From positions 248,001 to 312,000 of the forward strand of contig CACJPV010000001.1 in NCBI GenBank assembly GCA_902595425.1: DNA of 64,000 bases. Reading direction: 5' to 3'. The DNA is from an uncultured Alphaproteobacteria bacterium. Its GTDB lineage: Bacteria > Pseudomonadota > Alphaproteobacteria > HIMB59 > GCA-002718135. Numbering within the stretch: the first letter of the stretch is position 1; each line of letters starts with the position of its first letter. The position numbers and the translations under genes were made by a program. Below the pieces are notes generated by a model. It saw only the letters and a list, made by a program, of their open reading frames with translations. It was not told where the DNA came from and made no database searches. Shown piece after piece: positions 45,762-52,961 of this stretch.

Positions 45762-46313
45762 ATGAATTTAACAGGAAAGCTATTAGTATCAATGCCATCT
45801 CTTGAAGATGAGAGATTCTATAAAACAGTAATATATATATGTGCTCACTCTTCTGAAGGGACTATGGGTATCATTATCAATAAAAAAATTGACTATGATT
45901 TGTATCCTGACTTATTAGAACAACTGGGAATTGATAAACCACTTGGTAATAAAAAATTGTACATACGTTATGGTGGACCTGTTGAAACTGGTCGAGGCTT
46001 TGTTTTGCACTCAGATGAGGTAATACAGAAAGAAACACTCACTATCGAAAAAGGTGTTGCGTTGACAAGCACTTCAGAATTTTTTGAAGATCTTTCAAAA
46101 GGTAAAGGTCCTGTGAATAGTATTTTAGCGCTTGGTTACGCAGGTTGGGGCCCAGGACAAATAGAAAAAGAATTACTTGCAAATAGTTGGATGACTCTTG
46201 ATGTTGACTCTACTTTTTTATTTGATGATGAGGTCTCAAATAAATGGAATAAAGCATATAGCTTATTAGGTATAGACCCAAATAAGCTATCGCAATTTTC
46301 AGGAAGAGCTTAA
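45762..46313 (+). CDS. YqgE/AlgH family protein
   Basis: A 183-residue cytosolic protein of DUF179: LTGKLLVSMPSLEDERFYKTVIYICAHSSEGTMGIIINK at the N-terminus, RYGGPVETGRGFVLHS and ALGYAGWGPGQIEKELLANSWMT are the family blocks. Function remains unclear; one member was linked to alginate regulation. It ends one base before the convergent small gene at 46314. Confidence 0.95.
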   Translation: MNLTGKLLVSMPSLEDERFYKTVIYICAHSSEGTMGIIINKKIDYDLYPDLLEQLGIDKPLGNKKLYIRYGGPVETGRGFVLHSDEVIQKETLTIEKGVALTSTSEFFEDLSKGKGPVNSILALGYAGWGPGQIEKELLANSWMTLDVDSTFLFDDEVSNKWNKAYSLLGIDPNKLSQFSGRA

Positions 46314-46505
46314 TTAAAGAATAATTTCAAAAATTCGCTCTGCTTCTTTTTCAGTAATTTTTTTAATTTTAAATTTTTCAGTTTTTACTAATTTATCACC
46401 TTTATTTGTTACGAATGACTTCATTTTCAAAACTTCCTTTTCAGGCATTTTTCTCTCGTATTTTAATGTGTATTTTTTATTAGTAATACTAAATATTGTT
46501 TTCAT
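46314..46505 (-). CDS. Small conserved-looking hypothetical protein (63 aa)
   Basis: A 63-residue Lys/Glu-rich protein without signal peptide or membrane helix; strands at the N-terminus (MKTIFSITNKKYTLKYE) and a C-terminal helix (ITEKEAERIFEIIL). A good Shine-Dalgarno (GGAGG) lies 5 bases before the ATG, supporting a real gene. It follows the winged-helix-like gene by 24 bases, same strand, and may be co-transcribed. Function unknown. Confidence 0.6.
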   Translation of the reverse strand: MKTIFSITNKKYTLKYERKMPEKEVLKMKSFVTNKGDKLVKTEKFKIKKITEKEAERIFEIIL

Positions 46506-46529
46506 AACTCCTCCAGCATAATAATTTAT

Positions 46530-46889
46530 TTAACGATTAAAAATTTTTTTCTGTTTATTCAACCATTCTATTACCAAATTTGAAAACTCAAATGATAAAT
46601 AATAATTTTTTATTCTTTTATCTTTTTTACTTTCAATCTTGTTAAAAAATTTTTTATCCAAACCTTCATTAAGTAAATTTTGAATACTAGACCTGGAGCC
46701 TAGTGTTTTTGGTATAATGTTGCACAATTTTTCATAAGATATTCCATCAATATTATTATTAGAAAAAATTTCCATAATAACTGCATTATGTAAAATAGAT
46801 TTATTAAAGAATCTGCCAAAATGATCTGTACTTTCTAAACTAGAGTACAAAGCATTTTTTTTGAGTTTTACAATTTCTTCTGCATTCAT
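46530..46889 (-). CDS. Possible winged-helix (MarR-like) regulator
   Basis: A 119-residue mostly helical protein. Residues about 31-60 (SILHNAVIMEIFSNNNIDGISYEKLCNII), then PKTLGSRSSIQNLLNEGLDKKFFNKIESKKDKRIKNYYLS, have the helix-helix-recognition helix-beta wing pattern of small MarR-type transcription factors: a selection of initiation residues followed by LxxLxxxGLIxRxxxxxDxR-like sequence. It sits directly after the amtB terminator, on the same strand. Target unknown; the MarR link is by pattern only. Confidence 0.5.
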   Translation of the reverse strand: MNAEEIVKLKKNALYSSLESTDHFGRFFNKSILHNAVIMEIFSNNNIDGISYEKLCNIIPKTLGSRSSIQNLLNEGLDKKFFNKIESKKDKRIKNYYLSFEFSNLVIEWLNKQKKIFNR

Positions 46890-46903
46890 ATTTATCCCCA
46901 GTA

Positions 46904-46928
46904 AAGTAGAGGATAAAATCCTCTACTT
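46904..46928 (-). terminator. Terminator hairpin after amtB
   Basis: A perfect 11-base-pair inverted repeat AAGTAGAGGAT-AAA...-ATCCTCTACTT lies 46 bases after the amtB stop and 15 bases before the start of the next gene. The loop is very short, and only a weak T-run follows on the minus strand, so termination efficiency is uncertain. Confidence 0.6.
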
Positions 46929-46974
46929 ATTGATTTAGATTTTTATCACTAAATTCAAGATCAGATTATTTAAT

Positions 46975-48261
46975 CTAATCCCTTATTGAATATGCTATAA
47001 CTCCAACCTCTGCTTTATCAGTGCCAAGTTTTTCAGCTTCCTCACTTATTCTTAATCCCATTGAAATTTTTAATAGGTAAATTACAATATATGAAGTGAT
47101 AAAAACAAATAGGCACACTGATATTACACCAAGAAATTGAATACCATATGATGCGTCAAGATTTGTAAAAGGAACAACTAAAGTTCCCCATATACCTGCA
47201 AACATGTGAACAGGTATTGCTCCGACAACATCATCTAGTTTTAAAGAGTTTAGTAATTGTGTACCATAATACATAATTATGCCCCCTATAGCTCCAATAC
47301 CAATAGATAATAATGGCGATGGCATTAAAGGCTCAGCAGTAATAGAAACTAAACCAGCTAGTGCACCGTTTAACATCATAACAATATCAGTTTTTCCGCC
47401 TATTAACCTAGTAATAATAGCTCCTGCCATACATCCTCCACATGCAGCAAGTTGGGTATTCATGAAGATTTTAGACATAGCTGTTGCATCTTCATAAGAC
47501 CCAAGCGCTAGTTGCGATCCTCCGTTAAATCCATACCAACCCATCCATAAAATAAAAGTTCCAAGTGTAACTAAAGGAATTGAAGACGGAGCAAAAGGAG
47601 CCATATTTGCAGGCTCACCTGAATCTGTAAACCTGCCAAGTCTTGGTCCAAGTAATATTACACCTGCTAGTGCAGCTGATCCACCACAAGCATGAACTAA
47701 AGTTGATCCAGCGAAGTCTGAAAAACCAAGTGAATCGAGCCAACCTCCGCCCCACTCCCATCCCATTTGAATTGGGTAAATAAATCCTCCAAGAATTGCT
47801 GCAAATGTAAAAAATGGCCAAATTTTAATTCTTTCAGCTACTGCGCCCGAAACTATTGAAACTGTTGCGCATACAAATAAAGCTTGGAAAAACCAGTCAG
47901 AAGCATCTGAATAGCCAGTATCAAGAGAAGTGTTATCAGTCCAAATTGAAAATGAGCCAATAAATCCCCCCTCTGGGATACCATAACCCATGTTGTACCC
48001 AAATAAGTAAAATACAATTGAAACAATAGCAAATTTACCAATGTTTTTTGCAGCTATTGTTGAAACACTTCTTGTAGTAACTAATCCTGACTCTAAAAAT
48101 AAAAAACCTGCTGCCATCCACATTACTAGAAATCCGCAAACTAAAAACGAAAATGTATTAAGTATGTAGGCAACTTCAGAATCAACCCCAGCCCTTGCAT
48201 AAGAGCTTAAAAATAAAAAAAACGATAAAATACTTAAAAAATAAAGAGTTTTTTTAAACAT
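46975..48261 (-). CDS. amtB: Ammonium transporter (Amt family)
   Basis: Inner-membrane ammonium channel. From the ATG at 48261 the protein has 428 residues; this start is preferred over an upstream in-frame ATG at 48291 because it has a strong Shine-Dalgarno (GGAGG, 48266-48270) and gives a clean signal peptide (FKKTLYFLSILSFFLFLSSYARA). Amt motifs: LVCGFLVMWMAAGFLFLESGLV, FQALFVCATVSIVSGAVAERIK, DFAGSTLVHACGGSAALAGVILLGPR (pore His) and VPVHMFAGIWGTLVVPF (second pore His). No glnK gene is adjacent. Its leader carries two glutamine riboswitches and a ribosome-site-masking helix. Confidence 0.96.
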   Translation of the reverse strand: MFKKTLYFLSILSFFLFLSSYARAGVDSEVAYILNTFSFLVCGFLVMWMAAGFLFLESGLVTTRSVSTIAAKNIGKFAIVSIVFYLFGYNMGYGIPEGGFIGSFSIWTDNTSLDTGYSDASDWFFQALFVCATVSIVSGAVAERIKIWPFFTFAAILGGFIYPIQMGWEWGGGWLDSLGFSDFAGSTLVHACGGSAALAGVILLGPRLGRFTDSGEPANMAPFAPSSIPLVTLGTFILWMGWYGFNGGSQLALGSYEDATAMSKIFMNTQLAACGGCMAGAIITRLIGGKTDIVMMLNGALAGLVSITAEPLMPSPLLSIGIGAIGGIIMYYGTQLLNSLKLDDVVGAIPVHMFAGIWGTLVVPFTNLDASYGIQFLGVISVCLFVFITSYIVIYLLKISMGLRISEEAEKLGTDKAEVGVIAYSIRD

Positions 48262-48342
48262 TAATCCTCCATTATAAATTTCACAAGACACAACTCACCC
48301 TGAGTCATGTGCTACTATTCATGCTTAGCTATGGAAATTAAT
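48260..48342 (-). promoter_or_regulatory. Candidate expression platform: helix masking the amtB Shine-Dalgarno and start
   Basis: In the amtB leader RNA, 5'-AUUAAUUUCCAU (48342-48331) can pair with 5'-AUGGAGGAUUAAU (48272-48260). This gives 12 base pairs (10 Watson-Crick, 2 G-U) with one bulged A at 48265. The second strand contains the Shine-Dalgarno GGAGG and the first two bases of the start codon. The loop between holds a further hairpin (CACA..ACUC-AGGGU-GAGUUGUG, 48289-48311). The first strand begins 8 bases after the second aptamer, so ligand binding could switch translation. The pairing is seen in the sequence; the switching is inference. Confidence 0.6.
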
Positions 48343-48349
48343 ATATAAG

Positions 48350-48404
48350 ATCCGCGTTCCTTCGGTTTAACCTACTTCCGATCTGCTTGCGCAGATTGAA
48401 CGAT
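48350..48404 (-). ncRNA. Glutamine riboswitch (glnA motif), second aptamer
   Basis: Minus-strand RNA with the conserved elements of the glnA RNA: P1 strand CGUUC (48402-48398), an AUCUGC-GCAA-GCAGAU hairpin, the invariant CGGAAGUAG (48380-48372), a small GGU-UAA-ACC hairpin, and GAAGGAACGC closing P1 (GAACG at 48359-48355). All parts are in the order and spacing known for glutamine aptamers. It lies 12 bases after the first aptamer and about 90 bases before the amtB ATG. Confidence 0.9.
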
Positions 48405-48416
48405 TTAATAACTTTG

Positions 48417-48470
48417 CATGCGTTCCTTCGACTTTCGTCTACTTCCGTCATGTAAAACATGATGAACGTA
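48417..48470 (-). ncRNA. Glutamine riboswitch (glnA motif), first aptamer
   Basis: First of two tandem copies in the amtB leader: P1 strand CGUUC (48468-48464), a UCAUG-UUUUA-CAUGA hairpin, the invariant CGGAAGUAG, a GAC-GAAA-GUC hairpin with GNRA loop, then GAAGGAACGC. The hairpin sequences differ from those of the second copy while the core is the same, the covariation pattern expected for two functional aptamers rather than a recent duplication. Glutamine riboswitches are known from cyanobacteria and marine metagenomes and control nitrogen-assimilation genes. Confidence 0.9.
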
Positions 48471-48514
48471 ATTATTTATTTAATAATATTATTTTAAATT
48501 GTAAGTTATAAATA

Positions 48515-48542
48515 AGAAAAATAATTATGCATAAAATGCATA
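48515..48542 (-). terminator. Terminator hairpin after the Gfo/Idh gene
   Basis: On the minus strand TATGCAT-TTT-ATGCATA forms a 7-base-pair stem (48542-48526) followed by ATTATTTTTC, 17 bases after the stop of the oxidoreductase gene. It would separate the sugar-metabolism operon from the amtB leader, whose promoter must then lie within the AT-rich 48471-48515 stretch; no clear -35/-10 pair is seen there. Confidence 0.6.
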
Positions 48543-48558
48543 CCTAGCTATGCTCTAA

Positions 48559-49707
48559 CTATATAGCGTTTAAATCTGTCCAAGAACTGTTGTTTTTACT
48601 TGAATTTACCGATGCATTAATAAATTTCATTATCTGCAAACCTGTCTCACCATTTGGCAGCAATTCAAGTAATTTATTTTTATTTTTATGATCCAAAAGA
48701 ATATCTGCTGCATCAGAATAAATTTGGGCAAATCCTTCAAGATAACCCTCTGGATGCCCAGGAGGAATTCTTATGGAACCAAATGAATCCTCATGTTGGA
48801 TGACACCGCCACGTGTAATTATCTTATCAGCGCTGCCCACTATTGATAACCGTGCATAATTTGGATTTTCTTGAGCCCAATGTAAAGCTCCTTTTTCTCC
48901 ATATATAGAAATTGTGAGATTATTCTCTTGGCCAGTAGCAATTTGTGAAATGGAAAGATTGCCTTTTACATTCTCACTCATGCGTATCATGATTGATGCA
49001 TCATCATCAAGCTGCCTGCCAGGAACAAAAGTAGTTAAGTCAGCAGCAACGGCTTCACATTTTAATCCCGTAACGAACTCTAATAAATGCATTGTGTGAC
49101 TTCCAATATCCCCAACTGAACCTGCTGCCCCACTTCTTTTAGGATCAGTTCTCCATTCAGCTTGTTTGTTACTTCCTGTATCTTCCTCTTTTGAACCTAA
49201 CCACCCTTGTAAATATGATCCTTTTACAATTCTTAATTTACCTAACTCTCCATTTTTTACTAAAGCTCTCATTTCTCTAATAACAGGATATCCAGAGTAA
49301 TTATGTGTTAAAAAGAAATGTGCCTTTGAAGAATCAATGACTTTCATTAATTCATGAGCTTCATCCATTGTTGATGTCATTGGCTTATCACAAATTACAT
49401 GAATATTTTTATTTAAAAATTCTATTGCTGGAATTGCATGCATATGATTTGGGGTAACAATAGACACTACTTCTATTCCATCTTCTCTTTTTGACTCTTC
49501 TTCAGCCATTGTTTTAAAGTCCGGATAACTTCTGCTTAAATCAAGGCCAATTTCTTTTGCAGACTCTTTAGCTTTTTCAGGTGTTGAAGATAAACAACCA
49601 GCAACAAATTCATATTTATCATCAATTCGTGCTGCCAAACGGTGTACCGCCCCTATGAAAGCTCCTTGTCCTCCTCCTACCATTCCTAAACGAAGTTTTC
49701 TTTTCAT
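48559..49707 (-). CDS. Gfo/Idh/MocA-family oxidoreductase
   Basis: NAD(P)-dependent sugar dehydrogenase of 382 residues. Rossmann motif GMVGGGQGAFIGAVHRLA (8-25), VTPNHMHAIPAIEFL, the catalytic-region Lys in ICDKPMTSTMDEA, and GSVGDIGSHTMHLLEFVTG with the catalytic His. Family members act on inositols, glucose or similar cyclic sugars. It follows the sugar-isomerase-type gene with 2 bases between, a pairing typical of inositol-like or keto-sugar catabolism; the substrate is not readable. Confidence 0.92.
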   Translation of the reverse strand: MKRKLRLGMVGGGQGAFIGAVHRLAARIDDKYEFVAGCLSSTPEKAKESAKEIGLDLSRSYPDFKTMAEEESKREDGIEVVSIVTPNHMHAIPAIEFLNKNIHVICDKPMTSTMDEAHELMKVIDSSKAHFFLTHNYSGYPVIREMRALVKNGELGKLRIVKGSYLQGWLGSKEEDTGSNKQAEWRTDPKRSGAAGSVGDIGSHTMHLLEFVTGLKCEAVAADLTTFVPGRQLDDDASIMIRMSENVKGNLSISQIATGQENNLTISIYGEKGALHWAQENPNYARLSIVGSADKIITRGGVIQHEDSFGSIRIPPGHPEGYLEGFAQIYSDAADILLDHKNKNKLLELLPNGETGLQIMKFINASVNSSKNNSSWTDLNAI

Positions 49708-49709
49708 AA

Positions 49710-50762
49710 TTATATTCCTAATAATTTTTTATTCGTTTCTTTATCGGTGCCAGAATCTGCAAAATCATCAAAAGCTTTTGAAGTGACATCAATAATATGC
49801 TTAGCAATAAAAGATGCACCTTCTGCAGCTCCTTGCTCAGGACTTTTTATACAACATTCCCATTCCAGAACTGCCCATCCATCAAAACCATAAGCTGATA
49901 ATTTTGAAAAAATAGACTTAAAATCAACTTGGCCATCACCCAAAGATCGAAAACGACCCGCTCTATTAATCCATGATTGAAAACCACCATACACGCCTTG
50001 TTTTCCAGTTGGATTAAGTTCTGCATCTTTGACATGAAACATTTTAATCCTGTTGTGATAAATATCAATGTGATCGAGATAATTTAAATGTTGAAGAACA
50101 TAATGGCTGGGATCATATAACATGTTACATCGCTGATGATTATTGACCCGCTCTAAAAGCATTTCAAAAGTAATACCGTCATGAAGATCTTCACCGGGGT
50201 GAATTTCAAAACATAAATCAACTCCTGCCTCATCACAGTTATCTAAAATAGGCTTCCATCTTCTAGCCAATTCATCAAAAGCCTCTTCTACTAAACCAGA
50301 AGGTCTTTGTGGCCAAGGATACAAAAATGGCCAAGCTAAAGCTCCCGAGAAAGTAGCTAGAGCAGTTAATTCTAAATTTTTGGAGGCTTGCGCAGCTTTC
50401 TTTACTTGATCTACAGCCCACTCTTGTCTTCGCGTGGGATTATTCTTTACTGATTCTGGGGCAAATCCATCAAACTGTGTATCATAGGTTGGATGAACCG
50501 CAACCAGCTGTCCTTGAAGGTGAGTAGATAACTCTGAAATAACAATATTATTTGTATCAAGTACACCTCTTAAATCATCGCAGTAATCTTTACTATCAGC
50601 GGCCTTATCAAGATCAATCAGGCGTTTATCCCAACTAGGGATTTGTACTCCTTTATATCCAAGATTAGATGCCCATGATGATATATCTTTTAAATTATTA
50701 AATGGCTCTTCATCACCTGCAAATTGAGCAAGAAATATTGCTGGCCCCTTGATTTTTTTCAT
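49710..50762 (-). CDS. Sugar phosphate isomerase/epimerase (AP-endonuclease-2 TIM-barrel family)
   Basis: A 350-residue TIM-barrel metalloenzyme of the IolE/xylose-isomerase-like group. Metal ligands are visible as Glu in LCFEIHPGEDLHDG, Asp in NMLYDPSHYVL, His in KMFHVKDAEL and Glu in WAVLEWECC. A good Shine-Dalgarno (AGGAGG) precedes the ATG. Forms a unit with the Gfo/Idh dehydrogenase; probably isomerises or dehydrates a keto-sugar or inositol derivative (inference). Confidence 0.9.
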   Translation of the reverse strand: MKKIKGPAIFLAQFAGDEEPFNNLKDISSWASNLGYKGVQIPSWDKRLIDLDKAADSKDYCDDLRGVLDTNNIVISELSTHLQGQLVAVHPTYDTQFDGFAPESVKNNPTRRQEWAVDQVKKAAQASKNLELTALATFSGALAWPFLYPWPQRPSGLVEEAFDELARRWKPILDNCDEAGVDLCFEIHPGEDLHDGITFEMLLERVNNHQRCNMLYDPSHYVLQHLNYLDHIDIYHNRIKMFHVKDAELNPTGKQGVYGGFQSWINRAGRFRSLGDGQVDFKSIFSKLSAYGFDGWAVLEWECCIKSPEQGAAEGASFIAKHIIDVTSKAFDDFADSGTDKETNKKLLGI

Positions 50763-50789
50763 CCCTATTCCTCCTAATTAGTTTAACCT

Positions 50790-51515
50790 TTATAAAATTT
50801 TTTTAAAATTATTATATAAGTTTTCTGCATTAAAATTCATATTACTCATATTCGCCTGAGCAACTTGATCAAACTTTTCTAACGCCCCTTTACCAAGACT
50901 ATCTTCAAGAGCAGTTTCGTATTCTGGAACACATCCCCACTGCGACACTGTATTGTCTTTAATTTCAATGTGAAACTGTATTCCATAGGCATGTTCCTTG
51001 TATTTAAAAATTTGATACTTTGTTGTTGGCGATGATCCTAAAAGAGTAACATTATGATTTGACTCTAGATCTTGAACCTCATAGCTATGCCACTGTAATG
51101 CTTTAATAGATGAGTTAAACTTACCAAACAAATGATCATTAAAATAATAGCTACTCATTTGAATATCTAAAATACCAATTTCTGGTGGATTAGACTTCAC
51201 AACTTTACCCCCTACTACTTCTCCTAGTAACTGACACCCAAGACAAAAACCTAAATAAGGTTTTTCTAGCTCAACAACAAATTCTTTAATCTTCTTTTTT
51301 TCATCTATTAACCATGGATACTCTTTTTCCATCCACGTATCCATAGGACCTCCCATACAAAACATCCCATCAAATTGTTTGATATCTTTTGGAATTGTCT
51401 CTCCTTCATCTAACTCAATGGTAGTAAGATTAAATTTATCTCTTTCCATTAAATCTAAAATGTATCCTGGAGTTTCAATATTAATATGTTGAAGAATTAA
51501 AATATTTTTGCTCAT
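50790..51515 (-). CDS. Class I glutamine amidotransferase-like protein
   Basis: A 241-residue stand-alone GATase1 domain: nucleophile Cys in YLGFCLGCQLLGEVVGG (about 86-102), His-x-Glu in YGIQFHIEI (about 178-186), and MGGPMDTWMEKEYPWL at the oxyanion-strand side. It resembles GMP-synthase-like amidotransferases of gamma-glutamyl metabolism (PuuD-distant). No synthetase domain gene is adjacent, so substrate is unknown. It overlaps the upstream ogt-like gene by 4 bases. Confidence 0.87.
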   Translation of the reverse strand: MSKNILILQHINIETPGYILDLMERDKFNLTTIELDEGETIPKDIKQFDGMFCMGGPMDTWMEKEYPWLIDEKKKIKEFVVELEKPYLGFCLGCQLLGEVVGGKVVKSNPPEIGILDIQMSSYYFNDHLFGKFNSSIKALQWHSYEVQDLESNHNVTLLGSSPTTKYQIFKYKEHAYGIQFHIEIKDNTVSQWGCVPEYETALEDSLGKGALEKFDQVAQANMSNMNFNAENLYNNFKKIL

Positions 51516-51955
51516 TTTCTCTCTAAATTTATTAATTTCTTTTTTAGTTTTATACCACCCAAACCTGAGAAACCACCTAAACCCCCATCCGACCTAACTA
51601 CACGGTGACAGGGTATAATTATCAAATGATTATTTTGACCACATACATTTCCAACATACCTGGGTGAAGTTTTTAAAGTTTTTGCAATATCACCGTATGT
51701 TTTAGTGTGTCCATACTTAATTAAGCTTAACTGATGCCATATTTTTTTTTGTAATGGTGTGCCTACAATTTTTAATTTAGTTGAAAATTTTTTTCTTTTT
51801 CCTTTAGTAAATTCTAATATTTGTTTTTTTATTTTTGTTAAGAGATTGCTTTTACCTTTGCTTTTTTTCTTACCGAATTCAACTGACAAAATTTGATTAT
51901 TCTCTTCACTAAGAGTGATCCATCCAAAAGTTGTTTGAAAACTTAGTATATTCAT
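51512..51955 (-). CDS. ogt: Methylated-DNA-protein cysteine methyltransferase
   Basis: Repairs O6-methylguanine by transferring the methyl group to its own cysteine. About 147 residues from the ATG at 51955 (an earlier ATG at 51970 is possible). The active site IIPCHRVVRSDGGLGGFSGLGGIKLKKKLI carries the acceptor Cys, and YGDIAKTLKTSPRYVGNVCGQN is the DNA-binding helix-turn-helix. No Ada regulatory domain. Confidence 0.94.
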   Translation of the reverse strand: MNILSFQTTFGWITLSEENNQILSVEFGKKKSKGKSNLLTKIKKQILEFTKGKRKKFSTKLKIVGTPLQKKIWHQLSLIKYGHTKTYGDIAKTLKTSPRYVGNVCGQNNHLIIIPCHRVVRSDGGLGGFSGLGGIKLKKKLINLERK

Positions 51956-52059
51956 TGAAAAAACATACAAAATTGAGTGTTTGTTTTCAATCTTATTTGT
52001 TAAAAATTTTCATATTACAAGTTGAAAAGTATCGAACATTCTATTAGTTTATTTTTAAT

Positions 52060-52266
52060 ATGGATGAAGATAATCTAAATATTGAAATTAGAAAATTTTT
52101 AAAAAAAGTAGGTATTACTTCACAGCGTGAAATTGAGAATTATATTCGTAAAAAATTTACTGAAGGTAATATAAAAGAAGGAGATTCTATTGAAGTATCA
52201 ATGAACTTATCATCAGGTGATGGTGAATTATCTCATTCTATAAATGAATCTTTAAAAATTAAATAA
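52060..52266 (+). CDS. DUF6494 family small protein
   Basis: A 68-residue cytosolic protein with the DUF6494 pattern NIEIRKFLKKVGITSQREIENYIRKKF near the N-terminus, then an acidic C-terminal strand region. The family is small, mostly alphaproteobacterial, and of unknown function. Divergent from ogt with a 104-base gap; convergent with the flavin reductase gene, where AGACT/AGTCT (52281-52299) could form a weak hairpin. Confidence 0.85.
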   Translation: MDEDNLNIEIRKFLKKVGITSQREIENYIRKKFTEGNIKEGDSIEVSMNLSSGDGELSHSINESLKIK

Positions 52267-52292
52267 GATCAATTTATAAAAGACTGTAAATT

Positions 52293-52898
52293 TTAGTCTG
52301 GTCTTTTCATTTTGAATTTTGAACTCACAGTAGTATATTCTGAGTAACCCATTCTTGCTACATACCTCATTGCAACACTATCAACACGTCCTTTTTTGAT
52401 AAAATTATCATTTATATATATACCGATAACTTCTCCTATAATCATTGTTGTATATCTTTTTGAATTTGATTTTAATTTTAATGTTTTTAATAATTTACAT
52501 TCTAAATTAACTGGACTGGCAGCAACTGAAGGAGGTTTTACCAATTTTGATTTTCTTTTTCTTAAATCAGCTATCATAAATTCATCTTGGTTTTTGGGTG
52601 CATTTAAAGATGAAAGATTCATTTCTTTACGGGTAATTGAAGTGGCAAAGTTTACTACAAATTCTTTTGTTTCTAATATATTTATTAGGCTATCCTTAAA
52701 TTGTAATGGCTGCTCAGCTGCGGCTGAAGCAAACATTACTTGAGGAGGGGCATCAGCAATCGCATTAAAATAGGAATAGGGAGCTAGATTTGCATTACCT
52801 TTTTTATCAACTGATGAAATCCATCCGATTGGTCTTGGAAAAACTAATGACTTAAAAGGATCTATCGTAAAGGGATTTTCTTTTGGTTTGTAAAACAT
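52293..52898 (-). CDS. Flavin reductase-family (FMN-binding split-barrel) protein
   Basis: A 201-residue split-barrel flavoprotein: FVFPRPIGWISSVDKKGNANLAPYSYFNAIADAPPQVMFA-type block at residues about 18-58, KEFVVNF, and a C-terminal RMGYSEYTTV. Members reduce FMN or bind it for an unknown partner; in this subgroup with the PRPIGWIS motif the partner is usually not known. Single gene unit. Confidence 0.9.
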   Translation of the reverse strand: MFYKPKENPFTIDPFKSLVFPRPIGWISSVDKKGNANLAPYSYFNAIADAPPQVMFASAAAEQPLQFKDSLINILETKEFVVNFATSITRKEMNLSSLNAPKNQDEFMIADLRKRKSKLVKPPSVAASPVNLECKLLKTLKLKSNSKRYTTMIIGEVIGIYINDNFIKKGRVDSVAMRYVARMGYSEYTTVSSKFKMKRPD

Positions 52899-52961
52899 TT
52901 ATTGTCTTCATAATTGTATGTAACAATTTGTTCAAAACCAAGAAAATAATAATATGATTTT

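Noticed and set aside
48350-48470. Short direct repeats read as a CRISPR-like or tandem DNA repeat
   Set aside because: Only two units, with shared bases confined to the known aptamer core while the helices covary; the riboswitch explanation accounts for everything.
52277-52307. Terminator between the DUF6494 gene and the flavin reductase gene
   Set aside because: The possible stems (AGACT/AGTCT or AAAAGAC/GTCTTTT) are short, A/T-rich and partly inside the reductase coding end.
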